Shown: positions 49,948 to 59,880 of the stretch, in pieces | How the letters are laid out: each line of letters begins with the position of its first letter | Position numbering within the stretch: position 1 is the stretch's first letter | NCBI GenBank assembly: GCA_022775045.1 | Contig: JALFLB010000057.1 | Location: 105,383-169,382, forward strand | Direction of reading: 5' to 3' | From: Agathobacter sp. | GTDB lineage: Bacteria > Bacillota > Clostridia > Lachnospirales > Lachnospiraceae | DNA: 64,000 nt | Position numbers and translations under genes: made by a program | The notes under the pieces: generated by a model | What the model was told of the DNA's origin: nothing | Databases searched by the model: none | The model's input: only the letters and a program-made list of their open reading frames with translations

Positions 49948-52578
49948 ATGGAGGATAATTTTGATAATGGTTTAATTGATCCACAGATGCTGCAGCAGCT
50001 GCAGGATCAGTTTTGCCGTGCCAACGATCTTTATGTGGTCTGCCTTGGCCGAAAAGAGGGGGTAATTACAAAAGCATATGGGACAAAGGAGGAACTTTCC
50101 TACATTCATACTCTTGTGGATAAGAGAACTTACATGAATCTGGTTTCCAGAATGGAGAATGATACCGTAGAAAGTATGGTGGAACAGCAGCTGGATCAGG
50201 ATTATATCAAGATGTGTGCGATATCTACAAAAATAGAGGGGAAGACTCAGGTCGTGTGGGTGGTGATCGGATTTCTTGCTGAGCGCATGACTTCGGAAGA
50301 TGAGATTCTGGAGGGACTGATGACAACAACGGAGGAACATTTTTATGCTTCGGTAGAGTTTTTGTCCGTGTTGTCAAGGCAGTTGTTTGAGGTGAAAATC
50401 AATCAGCTGATTGCACAGACAGCAATGAATAAAAGTATTGAATCTGAGAATGCGATGGAGGAACAGCTGCACCGTTCCCATGCCATGACGGAAGTCCTGC
50501 GTATGTTGGAATCGGATAATGGATTTGCAAAGCTTGCGGAGGATGTGATTCGGGAGACGTGTGAGAGTATTGGAATCAGTGGCGGAAGTCTGATTCGCGA
50601 GAACGTGGATGACGGAACGCTGGATATGATCTGTGAGTACGTGGAGAATGAGAGCAATTCAAGCATTGCGAAATTTCAGCATATCGATAAGGAGCAGGTG
50701 CCATTTTTTGACGGCAGACCTTACATAGTCTCATCGGATTCGATGCGACCGGAGACGTTTGATATTTTTTTTGAGACGTATCATTTATCTGCGGCAATTT
50801 TTCAGCCGGTGGAGGCAAATGGTAAGGTCTTAATGTATTTATGCTTTTTTGAAAACGACAGGGAACGCATCTGGGAGAATGAGGATATTAAGTTTGTCAA
50901 TGATGTGAAACGGGTGGTGCAGAGTATTCTGGTTAAGAGGATTGCGAAGAATTCTCTTGCAAGTTCCTACACTTCGCTGGAGGCAATTCTGGAAAATACC
51001 GGGTGCGGGATTTACGTGGCAGATGACAGAACTCATGCCATCCTGTATATGAATCAGAAGTTTAAGGATCTCTTTTCGAGGACAATTGCGGCTGGAAAGC
51101 TGGAGGAGATGATTTTTTCAGAGCAGGAGCTTGCGAGAAATCATTATTACGAGGAGGTTTACTCAGTTGAGGAGGATCGCTGGTTAGATGTGCGAAAGAC
51201 GCAGATTGACTGGGTAGACGGACGCAAAGTCAGTTTGTGTACGCTTTACGATATTACCGACAAAAAGGTGTATCAGAAAGAGATTGAGAACCAGGCGAAT
51301 AATGATTTTCTGACCGGACTTTTCAATCGGATGCGCTGTGAGCAGGATCTTGGAAAATATATTACAAAGGCACAGGCAGTACATGCAGAGGGGGCACTTT
51401 TATATCTGGATCTTGATGATTTTAAGCATATTAATGATGGATTGGGGCATCAGTATGGGGATGTTCTTTTAAAAGCAATTTCCCATAGCCTGCAAAGGGT
51501 AGCCGGTGTGGAACAGACCTGCTACCGCATGGGCGGGGATGAGTTTATTGTGATTGTTCCGCATGAGGTATATTCACAGTTAGACCGGATTGTAGAGGAG
51601 ATATCCTCGATTTTCATGCAGCCATGGTTTTTGAAAGGTGAAGATTACTATTGCACCATGAGCATGGGGATTGCGTGCTTCCCTTCGGATGGCAATTCAG
51701 TGGATGATCTGATTCGAAAAGCAGATATGGCGCTTCTTTCCGCTAAGAGGCGTGGAAAGAACAGAGTTGAATATTATACCGATAAGGAAGAAGTATCCGC
51801 ATATCGCAGATTGGATCTGGAAAAAAATATGCGTTCCGCTGCAATGGATTCCTGCAAAGAATTTGAGGTTTATTATCAGCCAATTATGGATGCCGGGAAG
51901 AAAGGCATGCCATGCTGCGGTGCAGAAGCATTAGTACGGTGGAATTCCAGTGCGCTGGGGTTTATCAGTCCTGACGATTTTATTCCACTTGCGGAGTATC
52001 TCGGACTTATCAATCCGATTGGAGAATATGTGTTGCGTAATGCTGCCAAACGGTGTAAGTATTGGAATGATATGGGACATCCGGATTACAAGGTCAATGT
52101 CAATCTTTCGGTAGTTCAGCTGCTGCAGAATGATATTGTCAAAAAGATTGCAGATGTTCTTGAACAGACGCGCATTAATCCACAGAACCTGACTTTGGAA
52201 GTGACGGAAAGTCTTGCAATTAATGATATGGACCGCATGAAGAAAATCTTAAGTCAGATCAAACAGCTTGGTGTGAAGGTGGCGCTGGATGATTTCGGAA
52301 CAGGATACTCCTCGCTTAATCATATCCGTGAGATGCCGCTTGATGTCATTAAGATTGACCGCTGTTTTATTGAACATCTTGGGGAGGATGAGTTCTCAGA
52401 TGCATTTGTAAAAATGGTCGCGGAGCTCGCTCGTACAATCGGTGTGAAAGTTTGTGTGGAAGGGGTTGAGACTGCCGGACAGAGAGATATTGTACATAGT
52501 ATGAATATTCGTATGATGCAGGGATATCTCTTCGGAAAGCCGATGAAGATTGAAGAGTTTGAAAAGCGATATCTATAG
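49948..52578 (+). CDS. GAF/PAS/GGDEF/EAL signalling protein
   Basis: YRMGGDEFIVIVP (GGDEF); CCGAEALVRW (EAL), LEVTESLAI, LDDFGTGYSSLNHIREMPLDVIKIDR, EGVETAGQRD. Confidence 0.92.
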   Translation: MEDNFDNGLIDPQMLQQLQDQFCRANDLYVVCLGRKEGVITKAYGTKEELSYIHTLVDKRTYMNLVSRMENDTVESMVEQQLDQDYIKMCAISTKIEGKTQVVWVVIGFLAERMTSEDEILEGLMTTTEEHFYASVEFLSVLSRQLFEVKINQLIAQTAMNKSIESENAMEEQLHRSHAMTEVLRMLESDNGFAKLAEDVIRETCESIGISGGSLIRENVDDGTLDMICEYVENESNSSIAKFQHIDKEQVPFFDGRPYIVSSDSMRPETFDIFFETYHLSAAIFQPVEANGKVLMYLCFFENDRERIWENEDIKFVNDVKRVVQSILVKRIAKNSLASSYTSLEAILENTGCGIYVADDRTHAILYMNQKFKDLFSRTIAAGKLEEMIFSEQELARNHYYEEVYSVEEDRWLDVRKTQIDWVDGRKVSLCTLYDITDKKVYQKEIENQANNDFLTGLFNRMRCEQDLGKYITKAQAVHAEGALLYLDLDDFKHINDGLGHQYGDVLLKAISHSLQRVAGVEQTCYRMGGDEFIVIVPHEVYSQLDRIVEEISSIFMQPWFLKGEDYYCTMSMGIACFPSDGNSVDDLIRKADMALLSAKRRGKNRVEYYTDKEEVSAYRRLDLEKNMRSAAMDSCKEFEVYYQPIMDAGKKGMPCCGAEALVRWNSSALGFISPDDFIPLAEYLGLINPIGEYVLRNAAKRCKYWNDMGHPDYKVNVNLSVVQLLQNDIVKKIADVLEQTRINPQNLTLEVTESLAINDMDRMKKILSQIKQLGVKVALDDFGTGYSSLNHIREMPLDVIKIDRCFIEHLGEDEFSDAFVKMVAELARTIGVKVCVEGVETAGQRDIVHSMNIRMMQGYLFGKPMKIEEFEKRYL

Positions 52579-52611
52579 GGGTAAAGCCGCATACTGTCGA
52601 AATTGATAACA

Positions 52612-52648
52612 ATAAAATTGGGAAGCCTTGATTATCAAGACTTCCCAA
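52612..52648 (-). terminator. terminator for minus-strand tRNA-Leu
   Basis: Minus strand: gttgggaagtcttgataatcaaggcttcccaatttta. Confidence 0.7.
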
Positions 52649-52660
52649 CATTTAAAATCA

Positions 52661-52744
52661 TGCAGGAGATGGGACTTGAACCCACACGATATTGCTACCA
52701 CAGGCACCTGAAGCCTGCGCGTCTGCCAATTCCGCCACTCCTGC
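52661..52744 (-). tRNA. tRNA-Leu(CAG)
   Basis: Minus strand GCAGGAGTGGCGGAATTGGCAGACGCGCAGGCTTCAGGTGCCTG...GGGTTCAAGTCCCATCTCCTGCA; anticodon loop TTCAGGT; long variable arm. Confidence 0.93.
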
Positions 52745-52755
52745 GAACAAATGAT

Positions 52756-52784
52756 ATTCTATCGAATTTCTATATGAATGTCAA
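52756..52784 (-). promoter_or_regulatory. sigma-A promoter for tRNA-Leu(CAG)
   Basis: Minus strand TTGACA-N17-TAGAAT. Confidence 0.75.
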
Positions 52785-52839
52785 GGGAAAAGTGGAAATA
52801 TTTTTATTTTTTGAAAAGAATAAAAATTTGAAATAAATG

Positions 52840-52868
52840 TTGACAAATAGATTTTGGTTTGGTATTAT
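52840..52868 (+). promoter_or_regulatory. sigma-A promoter for tRNA-Leu(AAG)
   Basis: TTGACA (52840-52845)-N17-TATTAT (52863-52868). Confidence 0.8.
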
Positions 52869-52887
52869 ATACAAGTCGCTAAGACAT

Positions 52888-52972
52888 GCGGAAGTGTCGG
52901 AACTGGCAGACGAGCAAGACTAAGGATCTTGTGATCATTGCGATCGTGTGGGTTCAAGTCCCATCTTCCGCA
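52888..52972 (+). tRNA. tRNA-Leu(AAG)
   Basis: GCGGAAGTGTCGGAACTGGCAGACGAGCAAGACTAAGGATCTTGTG...GGGTTCAAGTCCCATCTTCCGCA; anticodon stem CAAGA/TCTTG, loop CTAAGGA. Confidence 0.93.
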
Positions 52973-52978
52973 TTTGAA

Positions 52979-53009
52979 AGGGTTAAGCCTAAAGGCTTAG
53001 CCCTTTTTG
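52979..53009 (+). terminator. terminator after tRNA-Leu(AAG)
   Basis: agggttaagcctaaaggcttagcccttttt. Confidence 0.85.
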
Positions 53010-53116
53010 TATTTAATGAAATCTTCACGTTTGGACAGTTCTATTGAAGCGGCTTGTGTGATATAATCGTAACAGTGAATGGATGACAAGAAGTGCTTAG
53101 AAGGAATGAAAGACAG

Positions 53117-53764
53117 ATGGAGATGCTTAGAATAGAAAAGCTTTATGTACGAAGAGGTACATTTTTGTTGAAAGAAATTAATATTGCTATAGAAGAGGGG
53201 GAAACCTGTGCGATTGTCGGGAAGAGTGGGTCGGGAAAGAGTACTCTCATCCGGGCGATTGGCGGGGCTGTTGAACCGGCTGCGGGTAAGATTCTATATG
53301 CAGGACGGGAAAGATATGAGGATGAGTGTGCCATTCGGAAAGAAATGTCTGTTATTTATGATTCCCCCAACTTTAATACAGAATTGAAACCGGAGCGCCT
53401 GGTGCGTGAACTGGAAAAGTTTGAACCGTGGTTTGACCGGGGGGCATTTGCAGTTTATATGCAGCAATTGGAACTGAATCCGAGACTTAGGGTAAAGCTT
53501 TATGCGGAGGAAATGCAAAAAAAACTAATGCTGACAATTGCTCTTTGTCGAAAGCCAAAGCTGCTTGTGATGGATGAGTCGACGAGCGGTGTGGACAAAG
53601 AATCCAGACAGGGAATGTGGGAGATGATCGAAGCCTATCGACAAAAGTATCCATTGACATTGGTATTTAGTACACATCACGAAGAAGAAGTGCAGAGGGC
53701 AGACTGTGTATGGAGATTATCACAGGGCTGCTGTAAGGAGGACAGAGATGAAGCGATTTTATAA
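53117..53764 (+). CDS. ABC transporter ATP-binding protein
   Basis: AIVGKSGSGKSTLIRAIGG; LYAEEMQKKLMLTIALCRKPKLLVMDESTSGVDKESRQGMWEMI; STHHEEEVQRADCV. Confidence 0.9.
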   Translation: MEMLRIEKLYVRRGTFLLKEINIAIEEGETCAIVGKSGSGKSTLIRAIGGAVEPAAGKILYAGRERYEDECAIRKEMSVIYDSPNFNTELKPERLVRELEKFEPWFDRGAFAVYMQQLELNPRLRVKLYAEEMQKKLMLTIALCRKPKLLVMDESTSGVDKESRQGMWEMIEAYRQKYPLTLVFSTHHEEEVQRADCVWRLSQGCCKEDRDEAIL

Positions 53765-55268
53765 GATTGCAGGTAATGCGGAAAGCAAACCGGTTCGACT
53801 GGTTGCATCTTTGGTACTTGCATTTGTTGTAATGCTATTCATCAATGGATTTATTGGAAGTATGGGTGGCTTTCCTGCGTTTATTGCATTTTCCATTGTC
53901 TTTTTTCTGCTTCGTACACTGGTGGGGAATGGGAGCCGGATGACACATCAGCTTGCCATGACGAGTCGCAGGGAGGTTATTTATTTTTTATTTGAATACA
54001 GTGTGGGATATTTGATCTTGTGGAGTGTCTTCCGAATCGGGATTACCTTTTCGAGGGTAAGCGGATGGGGAAATATCAGTGGAGCTTCTGCGGTGGAGTT
54101 TGTGGAGGAACTTTTGCAAAGTCCGCTTTTGGAAAAAGGTGCTTACCTGTTTGCCGGAATCCTGATGTTTGATTTTGTGTTGTCGCTGTTTCCACTTGTG
54201 GTGATCCGGGAGAGAATGCGGTGGATTCTCTATGCGATTATTGATGGTGCATGTTTTGCATTATTGTGCATGGGAATTGGTGGCGCATGCACTGCGTTGA
54301 CGCCACTGCAGCAAAAGGGGGGAGTAAGTTGCCTGATGGACCGGCTTCTTTCCTGCAGTGAATTGGACCTGTGGCAGGAATTGCTGGTACTTGCGGCAAT
54401 CGTTTTGTTTACTGTTGCAGTTGGAATCTTTGTTTTCCTGTTTACTGTACGTATATATGGACCAAAGCCGGGGCGAACGGATGCAGTGGCGGTTGCTCAG
54501 GCTGAATATATGCCGGGGAGACGAATCAGGGGAAAACGCTTTCCTAATTTTGTGGCAGCGGCATGCGGAATAGTAGCGATTCTTGTTGTGCTTGTGATTA
54601 TTTTCATGATGCCGGAGGATACAAAGAGCGGTTATGTCAAGGTGGCTGAGTTTTTGACCAGAGATACGATGCTTGGGCCAATGGTGTATGGAGGAAACAT
54701 ATATGTTCCCGTAGATGGGGATATGCAGCTTCAGGAGGCGGGGACACCGCAGGGGTATCTGGCTGAGAAGGATGAAGACTGTGATAGCCGTTTTTATCAG
54801 ATGGCTGTGGCCAATCTCCTTTATACCGATGCGAGTGGCAGAACGAGTTACGTGCAGATGGAGGGAACGGATGAAGGACTGTATTTGCCGGTTGCAGAGT
54901 TGGAGCAGCGTAAGACGTGGGAACAGGGAGAGGTCTTTTTACTTTGGGATGAAGACTGGATGTCGGAGTCTGCATATTCCCATGAGCCGACAGGATATAC
55001 AGTATGTAATGAGGATTTGATTGAGGGATTGAAGATGCAGTTCCCGCAGGTGACGTACCGACCGGAGGATTTTGCTGATTACGATGCCTATTTTACCATT
55101 CGTTCTTATGCTTCGACAGATAAGCTTTTGAAAGAAAATACTGTATCTGGAAATTGGGTTGGCTGTATTCTGGTAAAGGATGATAAGTTCTATTTTGGAA
55201 GCTATGAAAATCAGATTACAGGAATCTGTCTGCAACAGCTGCGTGATGTTCTTGGTGGAAATGAATAA
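53748..55268 (+). CDS. multi-TM membrane protein, probable ABC permease partner
   Basis: Several TM helices; start codon overlaps the end of the ATPase gene; large soluble C-terminal region. Confidence 0.65.
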   Translation: MKRFYKIAGNAESKPVRLVASLVLAFVVMLFINGFIGSMGGFPAFIAFSIVFFLLRTLVGNGSRMTHQLAMTSRREVIYFLFEYSVGYLILWSVFRIGITFSRVSGWGNISGASAVEFVEELLQSPLLEKGAYLFAGILMFDFVLSLFPLVVIRERMRWILYAIIDGACFALLCMGIGGACTALTPLQQKGGVSCLMDRLLSCSELDLWQELLVLAAIVLFTVAVGIFVFLFTVRIYGPKPGRTDAVAVAQAEYMPGRRIRGKRFPNFVAAACGIVAILVVLVIIFMMPEDTKSGYVKVAEFLTRDTMLGPMVYGGNIYVPVDGDMQLQEAGTPQGYLAEKDEDCDSRFYQMAVANLLYTDASGRTSYVQMEGTDEGLYLPVAELEQRKTWEQGEVFLLWDEDWMSESAYSHEPTGYTVCNEDLIEGLKMQFPQVTYRPEDFADYDAYFTIRSYASTDKLLKENTVSGNWVGCILVKDDKFYFGSYENQITGICLQQLRDVLGGNE

Positions 55269-55270
55269 AT

Positions 55271-55306
55271 AAGCAAAGAGTCTGGTCTGTCCGGACTCTT
55301 TGCTTT
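55271..55306. terminator. bidirectional terminator
   Basis: aagcaaagagtctggtctgtccggactctttgcttt between convergent genes. Confidence 0.85.
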
Positions 55307-55320
55307 GAAAGAAGAGAATA

Positions 55321-56726
55321 TTATAGATGGAATCGTCGAACACTGTTAAGTAGAGATTCCATGTTTGCAGATAATTTGTGAACAACATCGTTGGATTTAT
55401 TGACTGCGCTTTCCAACTCGACGGCCATGCTTGAGGTCTCCTCCGTAGAGGCGGCGTTGTCGGTGGCAAGTTCGCCGAGCGAATTGACGTTTTCCATGAC
55501 GAGATCTCGTTGTTCGTTCACGGTTGTGATGCGGCTGGTAATGATCTGCAGTGAGTTCATACATGCGTTTAATGCCTGCTCCAGTTGATCAAACATGTCA
55601 TGGGTCTGTGTGAGAACCTGAACCTGCTGGTCGGATACGTCAGTTACCTGCTTCATAATTTCAGCAGACCGGTTAGAGTTGTTGGTCAGCTCAACGATAA
55701 TATTGGAGATCTCGCTGGCGGCACTGGAAGACTGTGTGGCAAGCTGACCGATTTCTTCAGCAACGACTGCAAATCCCCGTCCGGATTCTCCCGCCCGGGC
55801 TGCTTCGATGGAAGCGTTTAAGGAAAGAAGATTGGTCTGCGAGGAAATTTCAGTAATGAGTGATACTGCCTGATTGATTTTCTCGACGGATTCATTGGTG
55901 CTTAAGGTCTGCTGATACATTGTGTCAATATTTTCTTTGGTCTGTGTATTGATTGAAATCAGGTTTGCGAGAGCCTCCAAGGATTTGTCAGCATATTCCT
56001 GCATGGATCTTGAGTTCTGATCCAATGACGAAATTTCTGTGGCGGTATCTCCGATACCGTTTGAGATGACGCTGATACCCTGTGAAGCTTCGGAGGTTGC
56101 GCCTGCCTGTGTTGTACTGTTTTGTGCAATTTCGTTGATTGCATTTGTAACGTTTTGAAGAGATTCGTCCATAGAACCGAAGTCGCTTGTAAACGTTTCA
56201 ATAGCGCCGGAAAGATTTTCTGCAATGTCAGTGATACTTGAAATCAGCGTTACCATTTGGGATTGTGCTTCGTTCAAAGAAGCGGCGGTCGCACCGAGTT
56301 CATTGCAATCGGTGACATCTATCGGTGTGGTCAGATCTCCGTCAGAAAGTCTTGTGGCCAGTCCCTGAATTTGAACCAGAGGCCTGTGGATTTTATTTCC
56401 AAACCAGTTTGCAATCAGAGAAGAGATAATCAGTAAGGCAATGACTGCAAGAATAATGACAATAAGCATGAAAGTAAATTGGGCGTTGATAGACGATTCG
56501 ACTTTGTCCATTTCAGCATTCATATCGTCGACATAATTTCCGGTTGATACAACCCAGCCCCAAGGTTCAAATTTTTCTGAGTAAGCCACTTTGGGTGCAA
56601 CGGTGGTTCCATCTGATTTAGTAAAATAGAATTCATAGAAAGAAATCCTAAAATCAGTGACACAAGGAATACGAGCAGCAGATTCATAGTGAGCAACGAT
56701 TTTTTGACACTTTTTTGTTTTTTCAT
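55321..56726 (-). pseudogene. methyl-accepting chemotaxis protein, disrupted (internal deletion plus frameshift in the Cache sensor)
   Basis: N-terminus [28 protein letters not shown] (ATG at 56726, minus) is in one frame. The Cache remnant [42 protein letters not shown]2, HAMP and signalling domain ([33 protein letters not shown]) are in another. Confidence 0.8.
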
Positions 56727-56980
56727 AAACACTCCTCCTGAACTGAATTTTAGTTTTGAGTATATTATAACATATTGCACAGAAAAAGTAACAAAATAAA
56801 TAAAAAACTGTCGAAAAATCACTAAAAATGTATCAAGCAGCAAAAATATGTTGACATAAGATATAAAAATAGAATGATTAAAAAGATGGTATTTTGTTTA
56901 AAGGAAAAAAGGAAATCAGGGATTGACCGAGAATGATAATATGTGGGTAAGTTCTAAAACATAAATATAGAGGATGAAGG

Positions 56981-57994
56981 ATGACAATTCGAGAACAGAT
57001 AGAGCAGATGGAGAAGGAGACACTCAGTCCGTATGCCTGTTGGAGTGTCCGGACCCGTGGGCGTGATAAGGAAGAACCGCAGTGTGATATACGGCCGGTT
57101 TTTCAGCGGGATCGCGACCGTATTCTGCACAGTAAGTCGTTTCGCAGGCTGAAAAGCAAGACACAGGTTTTTTTAACTCCGATGGGAGATCATTACCGGA
57201 CCCGGATGACGCATACGCTGGAGGTATCCCAGAATGCCCGGACGATTGCGAAGGCACTGAGGATGAATGAGGATCTGGTGGAAGCCATTGCGCTGGGACA
57301 TGATCTTGGGCATACGCCGTTTGGACATGCCGGTGAATTTATTTTAGATAAAATATATGATGGCGGATTTAAGCATAATGAACAGAGTGTCCGTATTGTG
57401 GAGAAACTGGAAAAGGATGGGGAAGGACTCAACCTTACCTGGGAGGTGAGGGATGGAATCCTGAATCACCAGACGAAGACGGTGCCTCATACGCTTGAGG
57501 GTAAGATTGTGCGGCTGTCGGATAAGATTGCTTATGTGAATTCAGATATTGATGATGCGATTCGCGCACAAATTCTCTGTGAGGAGGATATCCCCCTGGA
57601 GCTTCGCAAGACGCTTGGCTTTACGACACGTGAGCGTCTGGATCATCTGATTCACGATATTATCAGTAACAGTATGGGGAAGGATGATATCATTATGTCC
57701 GATGAGACATCCCAGGCTCTACGGGATCTGCGTTTGTTTATGTTTGAGCATGTCTATAAAAATCCCGTTGCCAAAGGTGAGGAGGTCAAAGCAAAGGTGA
57801 TGCTTGAGCAGATGTTCTATTTTTACATGGAACATATTGGGCAATTGCCCGATAAACTTCTCAAAATGCTTGATGAGGGCGAGGATAAGGGACGCATTGT
57901 CTGCGATTACATTTCCGGTATGACGGATCAGTACGCAATCACTAAATTCAAGGAGAACTTTATGCCCGAAGCATGGCAGGTTGACGGATATTGA
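56981..57994 (+). CDS. dgt: deoxyguanosinetriphosphate triphosphohydrolase-like (HD domain)
   Basis: RDRDRILHSKSFRRLKSKTQVF, TRMTHTLEVSQNARTIAKAL, LGHDLGHTPFGHAGE. Confidence 0.93.
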   Translation: MTIREQIEQMEKETLSPYACWSVRTRGRDKEEPQCDIRPVFQRDRDRILHSKSFRRLKSKTQVFLTPMGDHYRTRMTHTLEVSQNARTIAKALRMNEDLVEAIALGHDLGHTPFGHAGEFILDKIYDGGFKHNEQSVRIVEKLEKDGEGLNLTWEVRDGILNHQTKTVPHTLEGKIVRLSDKIAYVNSDIDDAIRAQILCEEDIPLELRKTLGFTTRERLDHLIHDIISNSMGKDDIIMSDETSQALRDLRLFMFEHVYKNPVAKGEEVKAKVMLEQMFYFYMEHIGQLPDKLLKMLDEGEDKGRIVCDYISGMTDQYAITKFKENFMPEAWQVDGY

Positions 57995-58060
57995 AATGCA
58001 TCTTTGATTATCTCTGATGCATTTCCTACGCAAAGCGCAATTGGGAAAGGAGGAGTACAT

Positions 58061-59842
58061 ACGCCATTTTATTCAGATGAATTGATAGAGGAAGTGCGTT
58101 CCCGCAATGACATTGTAGATGTCATTGGCGGCTATGTGCGACTCCGGAAAAAGGGAAATACTTACTTTGGTCTGTGCCCCTTTCACAATGAGAAGACAGG
58201 ATCTTTTTCTGTGTCACCGAATAAGCAGATGTATTACTGTTTTGGATGCGGTGCCGGAGGCAACGTGTTTACCTTCTTGATGCAGTATGAGAATTACACA
58301 TTCGGAGAGGCCATGCAGGCGCTTGCAGACCGGGCAGGAGTTGAATTGCCGAAGCAGGAGATGACGAGCGCGCAGCGCCGGGAGGCAGACAGGCGTGCGA
58401 GGCTGCTTGAAATCAATAAGGAGGCAGCAAAATATTTTTATACGCTGCTTCGGAGTCCGCGTGGGCAGAGGGCGTATCAGTATTTTGCAGGCAGAGAACT
58501 TTCAGATGAGACGATGAAGAAGTTTGGGCTGGGTTATTCCGACCAGTACAGCGATGATCTCTACCGTTATCTGCGAAGTAAGGGCTATGAGGATGAAATC
58601 CTTAAGGAATCGGGGCTCGTTACAATCGATGAGGTGCGCGGAGGACACGATAAGTTTTGGAACCGCGCCATGTTTCCGATTATGGATGTGCATAATCATG
58701 TGATTGGATTCGGTGGTCGCGTGATGGGAGAGGGAGAGCCGAAGTACTTGAATTCCCCGGAGACAAAAATTTTTGACAAGAGCCGTAATCTTTACGGTTT
58801 GAACCTTGCACGGAGCACACGCAAACCGCAGCTGCTTTTGTGTGAGGGATATATGGATGTCATTGCCCTGCATCAGGCTGGGTTTGACAATGCTGTGGCA
58901 TCACTTGGTACGGCACTGACAAGTGGACATGCCAATTTGCTGAAGCGGTATACAAAGGAGGTTTATCTGACTTACGACAGTGATGGGGCAGGCGTAAAAG
59001 CGGCCCTGCGTGCGATTCCTATCTTAAAGGAGGTGGGAATCATTACAAAAGTCATTAATATGCGGCCGTATAAGGATCCGGATGAGTTTATCAAGGCGCT
59101 TGGTGCAGAAGAGTATCAGAACCGGATTGACCATGCAGAGAATAGTTTCCTGTTTGAGATTCGGATTCTTGAGGAAAGTTATGATATGAGTGATCCGGAA
59201 TCGAAGACCGCATTTTATAATGAGATTGCCAGACGTCTATTGAGCTTTACAGAGGAACTGGAGCGTAATAATTATATTGAGGCGGTGGCAGAAAAGTACC
59301 AGATTGGTTTTGATAATCTGCGAAGGCTTGTGAATAATCTGGCTGTTAAGGGTGGAGCTGTCAGGCAGCATACACCGCTTAAGTCGGGAATCAATGAGAA
59401 GAAGAAAAAGGAAGACGGCATGAAGCAGTCACAAAAGCTGCTTCTGACATGGCTCATCGAAGATACCCGGCTGTTTGCCTCAATCAAGGGGCTGGTTACG
59501 GCGGAGGATTTCACAGAAGATCTGTACCACAAAGTTGCAGAAGAACTGTTCTCCCAGTATGAACGGGATGGACAGGTAAATCCGGCACAGATTATCAGTC
59601 TCTTCCATGAAGAGGAAGAGCAAAAGGAAGTTGCAGCACTGTTTAATGCCAGAATCCATGAGGTGGAGACAAAAGCCGATATGGAAAAGGCTTTAAAGGA
59701 GACCATTATCCGCATTAAACAGAATAGTATTGACTATCAGGCCAGAAATGTCAATCCAACAGATCTGACAGCTATGATGAAGATGGTGGAGGACAAGCGG
59801 GCACTGGAGGCACTTGAAAAATTGCATATTTCCATTGATTAA
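58061..59842 (+). CDS. dnaG: DNA primase (apparent ACG initiation; ORF open from TTG 58004)
   Basis: FYSDELIEEVRSRNDIVDVIGGYVRLRKKGNTYFGLCPFHNEKTGSFSVSPNKQMYYCFGCGAGGN; toprim LLLCEGYMDVIALHQAG; SD AAAGGAGG 58046-58053. Confidence 0.93.
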   Translation, partial: TPFYSDELIEEVRSRNDIVDVIGGYVRLRKKGNTYFGLCPFHNEKTGSFSVSPNKQMYYCFGCGAGGNVFTFLMQYENYTFGEAMQALADRAGVELPKQEMTSAQRREADRRARLLEINKEAAKYFYTLLRSPRGQRAYQYFAGRELSDETMKKFGLGYSDQYSDDLYRYLRSKGYEDEILKESGLVTIDEVRGGHDKFWNRAMFPIMDVHNHVIGFGGRVMGEGEPKYLNSPETKIFDKSRNLYGLNLARSTRKPQLLLCEGYMDVIALHQAGFDNAVASLGTALTSGHANLLKRYTKEVYLTYDSDGAGVKAALRAIPILKEVGIITKVINMRPYKDPDEFIKALGAEEYQNRIDHAENSFLFEIRILEESYDMSDPESKTAFYNEIARRLLSFTEELERNNYIEAVAEKYQIGFDNLRRLVNNLAVKGGAVRQHTPLKSGINEKKKKEDGMKQSQKLLLTWLIEDTRLFASIKGLVTAEDFTEDLYHKVAEELFSQYERDGQVNPAQIISLFHEEEEQKEVAALFNARIHEVETKADMEKALKETIIRIKQNSIDYQARNVNPTDLTAMMKMVEDKRALEALEKLHISID

Positions 59843-59880
59843 GGACAAAATAGAAAGTAACCTGAGAGGACGAAAGCGAC

